Origin: Lineus longissimus
Taxonomy: Eukaryota; Nemertea; Pilidiophora; Heteronemertea; Lineidae
Length of the DNA: 64,000 nucleotides
NCBI RefSeq assembly: GCF_910592395.1
Contig: NC_088313.1
Span: 15,266,437 to 15,330,436, forward strand
Reading direction: 5' to 3'
Part shown: positions 62,707 to 64,000 of the stretch, piece after piece
How the letters are laid out: each line of letters begins with the position of its first letter
Position numbering within the stretch: the stretch's first letter is position 1
Made by a program: the position numbers and the translations under genes
The notes under the pieces: generated by a model
Told to the model about the DNA's origin: nothing
Databases searched by the model: none
The model's input: only the letters and a program-made list of their open reading frames with translations

Positions 62707-63763
62707 TGGCCCGTACGCTCGCTCGTCAGTTCGAGCTGTGATTAAAGTGTGTAGCTGTGTATGTTGGTGTTTTCGACCTTGCCTGCTTCCATTTTACAGT
62801 TGCTGGAAGATTTTACATTTTCTTTCGTGTTGTTGGGTCAGAAGCATTGGGTCTATAGGACTGAACGACTATGGGGTGTGAACAGATGAAAGGCTAGGGA
62901 CCAAAATGACTAAATACATGGGCCCGTGTGTGGTATGAAACACCTTGTGCAATCTCTAATCTATCTACATGTAGCTTCTGCCATATTTGCAGTCAAATTC
63001 AAGTGAGAAAGAACAATGGTCTTCCAGCATCTGTCTACTAATAAGATTTTTAGCTCTTTTCAGCGCCTTTCCCTTCCCTCTCTTTGCAAAGTGTTGTGAA
63101 GCATGATACTACTGCATGTTTATCAGGATTACGTTTCTCATCAAAATTGATGTTCTTTTTTTTCTCGCCAGATCAAAGTGTGTCAAATTTAACAAGTTAA
63201 CTTTTCATGAGAAATAGTCGTTTCCCAACTTACATTGCATTCCATTTCCTTCAAGCTTTCACCCACTTTGAGGTTCACACCCGAGTACAAACAGTATCTG
63301 ACTTTACCTCCGGGTCCTGGGTCGCGAGGACCAAAGGCCAGGCTACCCACCCCATACCCTGGCCCTAAACATGTCTGGGTGCCATGAATAAGGGCCTCAG
63401 GTGACATATAACTTCCTCTTTCCGACACTGACATGGCATGTTAGTTTGAACAAGAAATAACATAAATTCACACCATTTTATCACACTTTCATAGTCACTG
63501 GCATGTTTGAATTTAGCAGGTTATTTTGAAATAAACCTTGACAGAGATTAGAATTGTGGATAGAAATTGCACATTCTGTGATTATAGAGGTCTGCCTTCT
63601 AAACTTGTTCTTTTAGCTTCTTCAGTTTCAGATCAGATGTGATAGTCTAAAGAGTTGCAGTAAAATCCTTGCATGCTGAACTTTCCCTACCCAGCTAACG
63701 CACGAGATAATACAAGAGTCATTATTTTGTTTCTAAGTTACCTTTATTTGTATTTTCTTTCAG
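62707..63763. other. REEP 3' UTR or intron; GC-rich patch at 63240-63370
   Basis: If exon 10 is terminal this is 3' UTR and beyond; if the 63764 exon is used it is intronic. A GC-rich, proline-rich open segment lies at about 63255-63392 after a TTCCTTCAAG acceptor-like site (LSPTLRFTPEYKQYLTLPPG... in phase 0 up to a TGA). It may be another alternative end or nothing. Confidence 0.4.
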
Positions 63764-63808
63764 GATATATATTTTAGTGAACGTAAGTCGTGGATTGACG
63801 CAAAATAA
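63764..63808 (+). CDS. Candidate alternative terminal REEP exon
   Basis: A strong polypyrimidine tract and CTTTCAG acceptor (ending 63763) are followed by a phase-0 frame DIYFSERKSWIDAK and a TAA stop at 63806. It could be joined directly to exon 9 as an alternative C-terminus. A GTAAGT donor at 63783 inside the same segment could instead make it an internal exon that continues beyond the window. It cannot follow exon 10 unless the stop there is avoided. Confidence 0.35.
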   Translation, partial: DIYFSERKSWIDAK

Positions 63809-64000
63809 GTTCTTCCTTTTGTAGCCTCAAAATTACCCTTACTTTTTGGTGTCGCTTCGTTACAAAGCTATGACATCTGGTCAATTTCCAAAATCCAATT
63901 CAATTACCTGTGACTCAAGTATCGAGTCCATCTGTCTACATGTATCAGGTTCATGATGCTAATCAGCCTGAGAAAATGTCATCTCACTGATTCTCTGAAC

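Noticed and set aside
62423-62881. 152-codon plus-strand frame giving a Ser/Gly/Pro-rich reading of the 62602 region
   Set aside because: Its frame does not agree with the phase of the exon 9 donor; the phase-0 reading is preferred, though not proven.
1-64000. Bacterial-type operon, phage, plasmid or defence system
   Set aside because: No long uninterrupted genes, no ribosome-binding-site-spaced frames and clear spliceosomal exon structure throughout; the window is eukaryotic.

Overview
This is a eukaryotic, AT-rich window, almost certainly from a bilaterian (probably marine) invertebrate. It has short protein-coding exons with canonical GT/AG borders and kilobase-scale introns. It also has scattered tRNA-derived SINE heads, MITE-like inverted-repeat elements, minisatellites and enriched 8-bp palindromes. 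There are no bacterial-style operons, no rRNA or tRNA genes and no CRISPR array. I cannot name the species or phylum. Nearly every long open frame here is noise; the real coding sequence lies in small exons that I assembled by eye from splice sites, reading phase and family similarity.

Two genes were found. (1) On the minus strand, positions 44011 down to 4141 carry the first six coding exons (268 codons) of a KDM3/JMJD1-family histone H3K9 demethylase-like gene, most similar to the N-terminus of JMJD1C. The gene runs off the left edge, so the zinc-finger and JmjC catalytic parts are outside the window. (2) On the plus strand, positions 54669 to about 62706 (perhaps 63808) carry an apparently complete REEP1-4-type gene. 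It encodes an ER-shaping TB2/DP1/HVA22 membrane protein of about 300 residues in ten exons, with possible alternative first and last exons.

Layout: 1-4140, KDM3 intron 6 with a composite repeat at the far left; 4141-44011, KDM3 exons 6 to 1 separated by introns of 1-13 kb holding a MITE (9318-9525), degenerate duplications (13.3-14.1 kb), SINE heads, a MITE with a nested retroposon (26.6-27.5 kb) and a 53-bp minisatellite (36.7-37.0 kb); 44012-54668, the divergent intergenic region with a large imperfect inverted repeat and a perfect 24-bp-arm hairpin; 54669-64000, the REEP gene.

The main result is the pairing itself. The two genes sit head to head about 10.7 kb apart. In the human map, as I recall it, every KDM3-family member sits beside a REEP1-4 member: KDM3A/REEP1 at 2p11.2, KDM3B/REEP2 at 5q31.2, JMJD1C/REEP3 at 10q21.3 and HR/REEP4 at 8p21.3. 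This window therefore looks like the single-copy, pre-duplication form of a linkage that survived both vertebrate genome duplications. The two proteins have no obvious shared biochemistry (nuclear chromatin versus ER membrane). That makes shared or interleaved regulatory DNA, in the intergenic region or the long KDM3 introns, the natural explanation to test.
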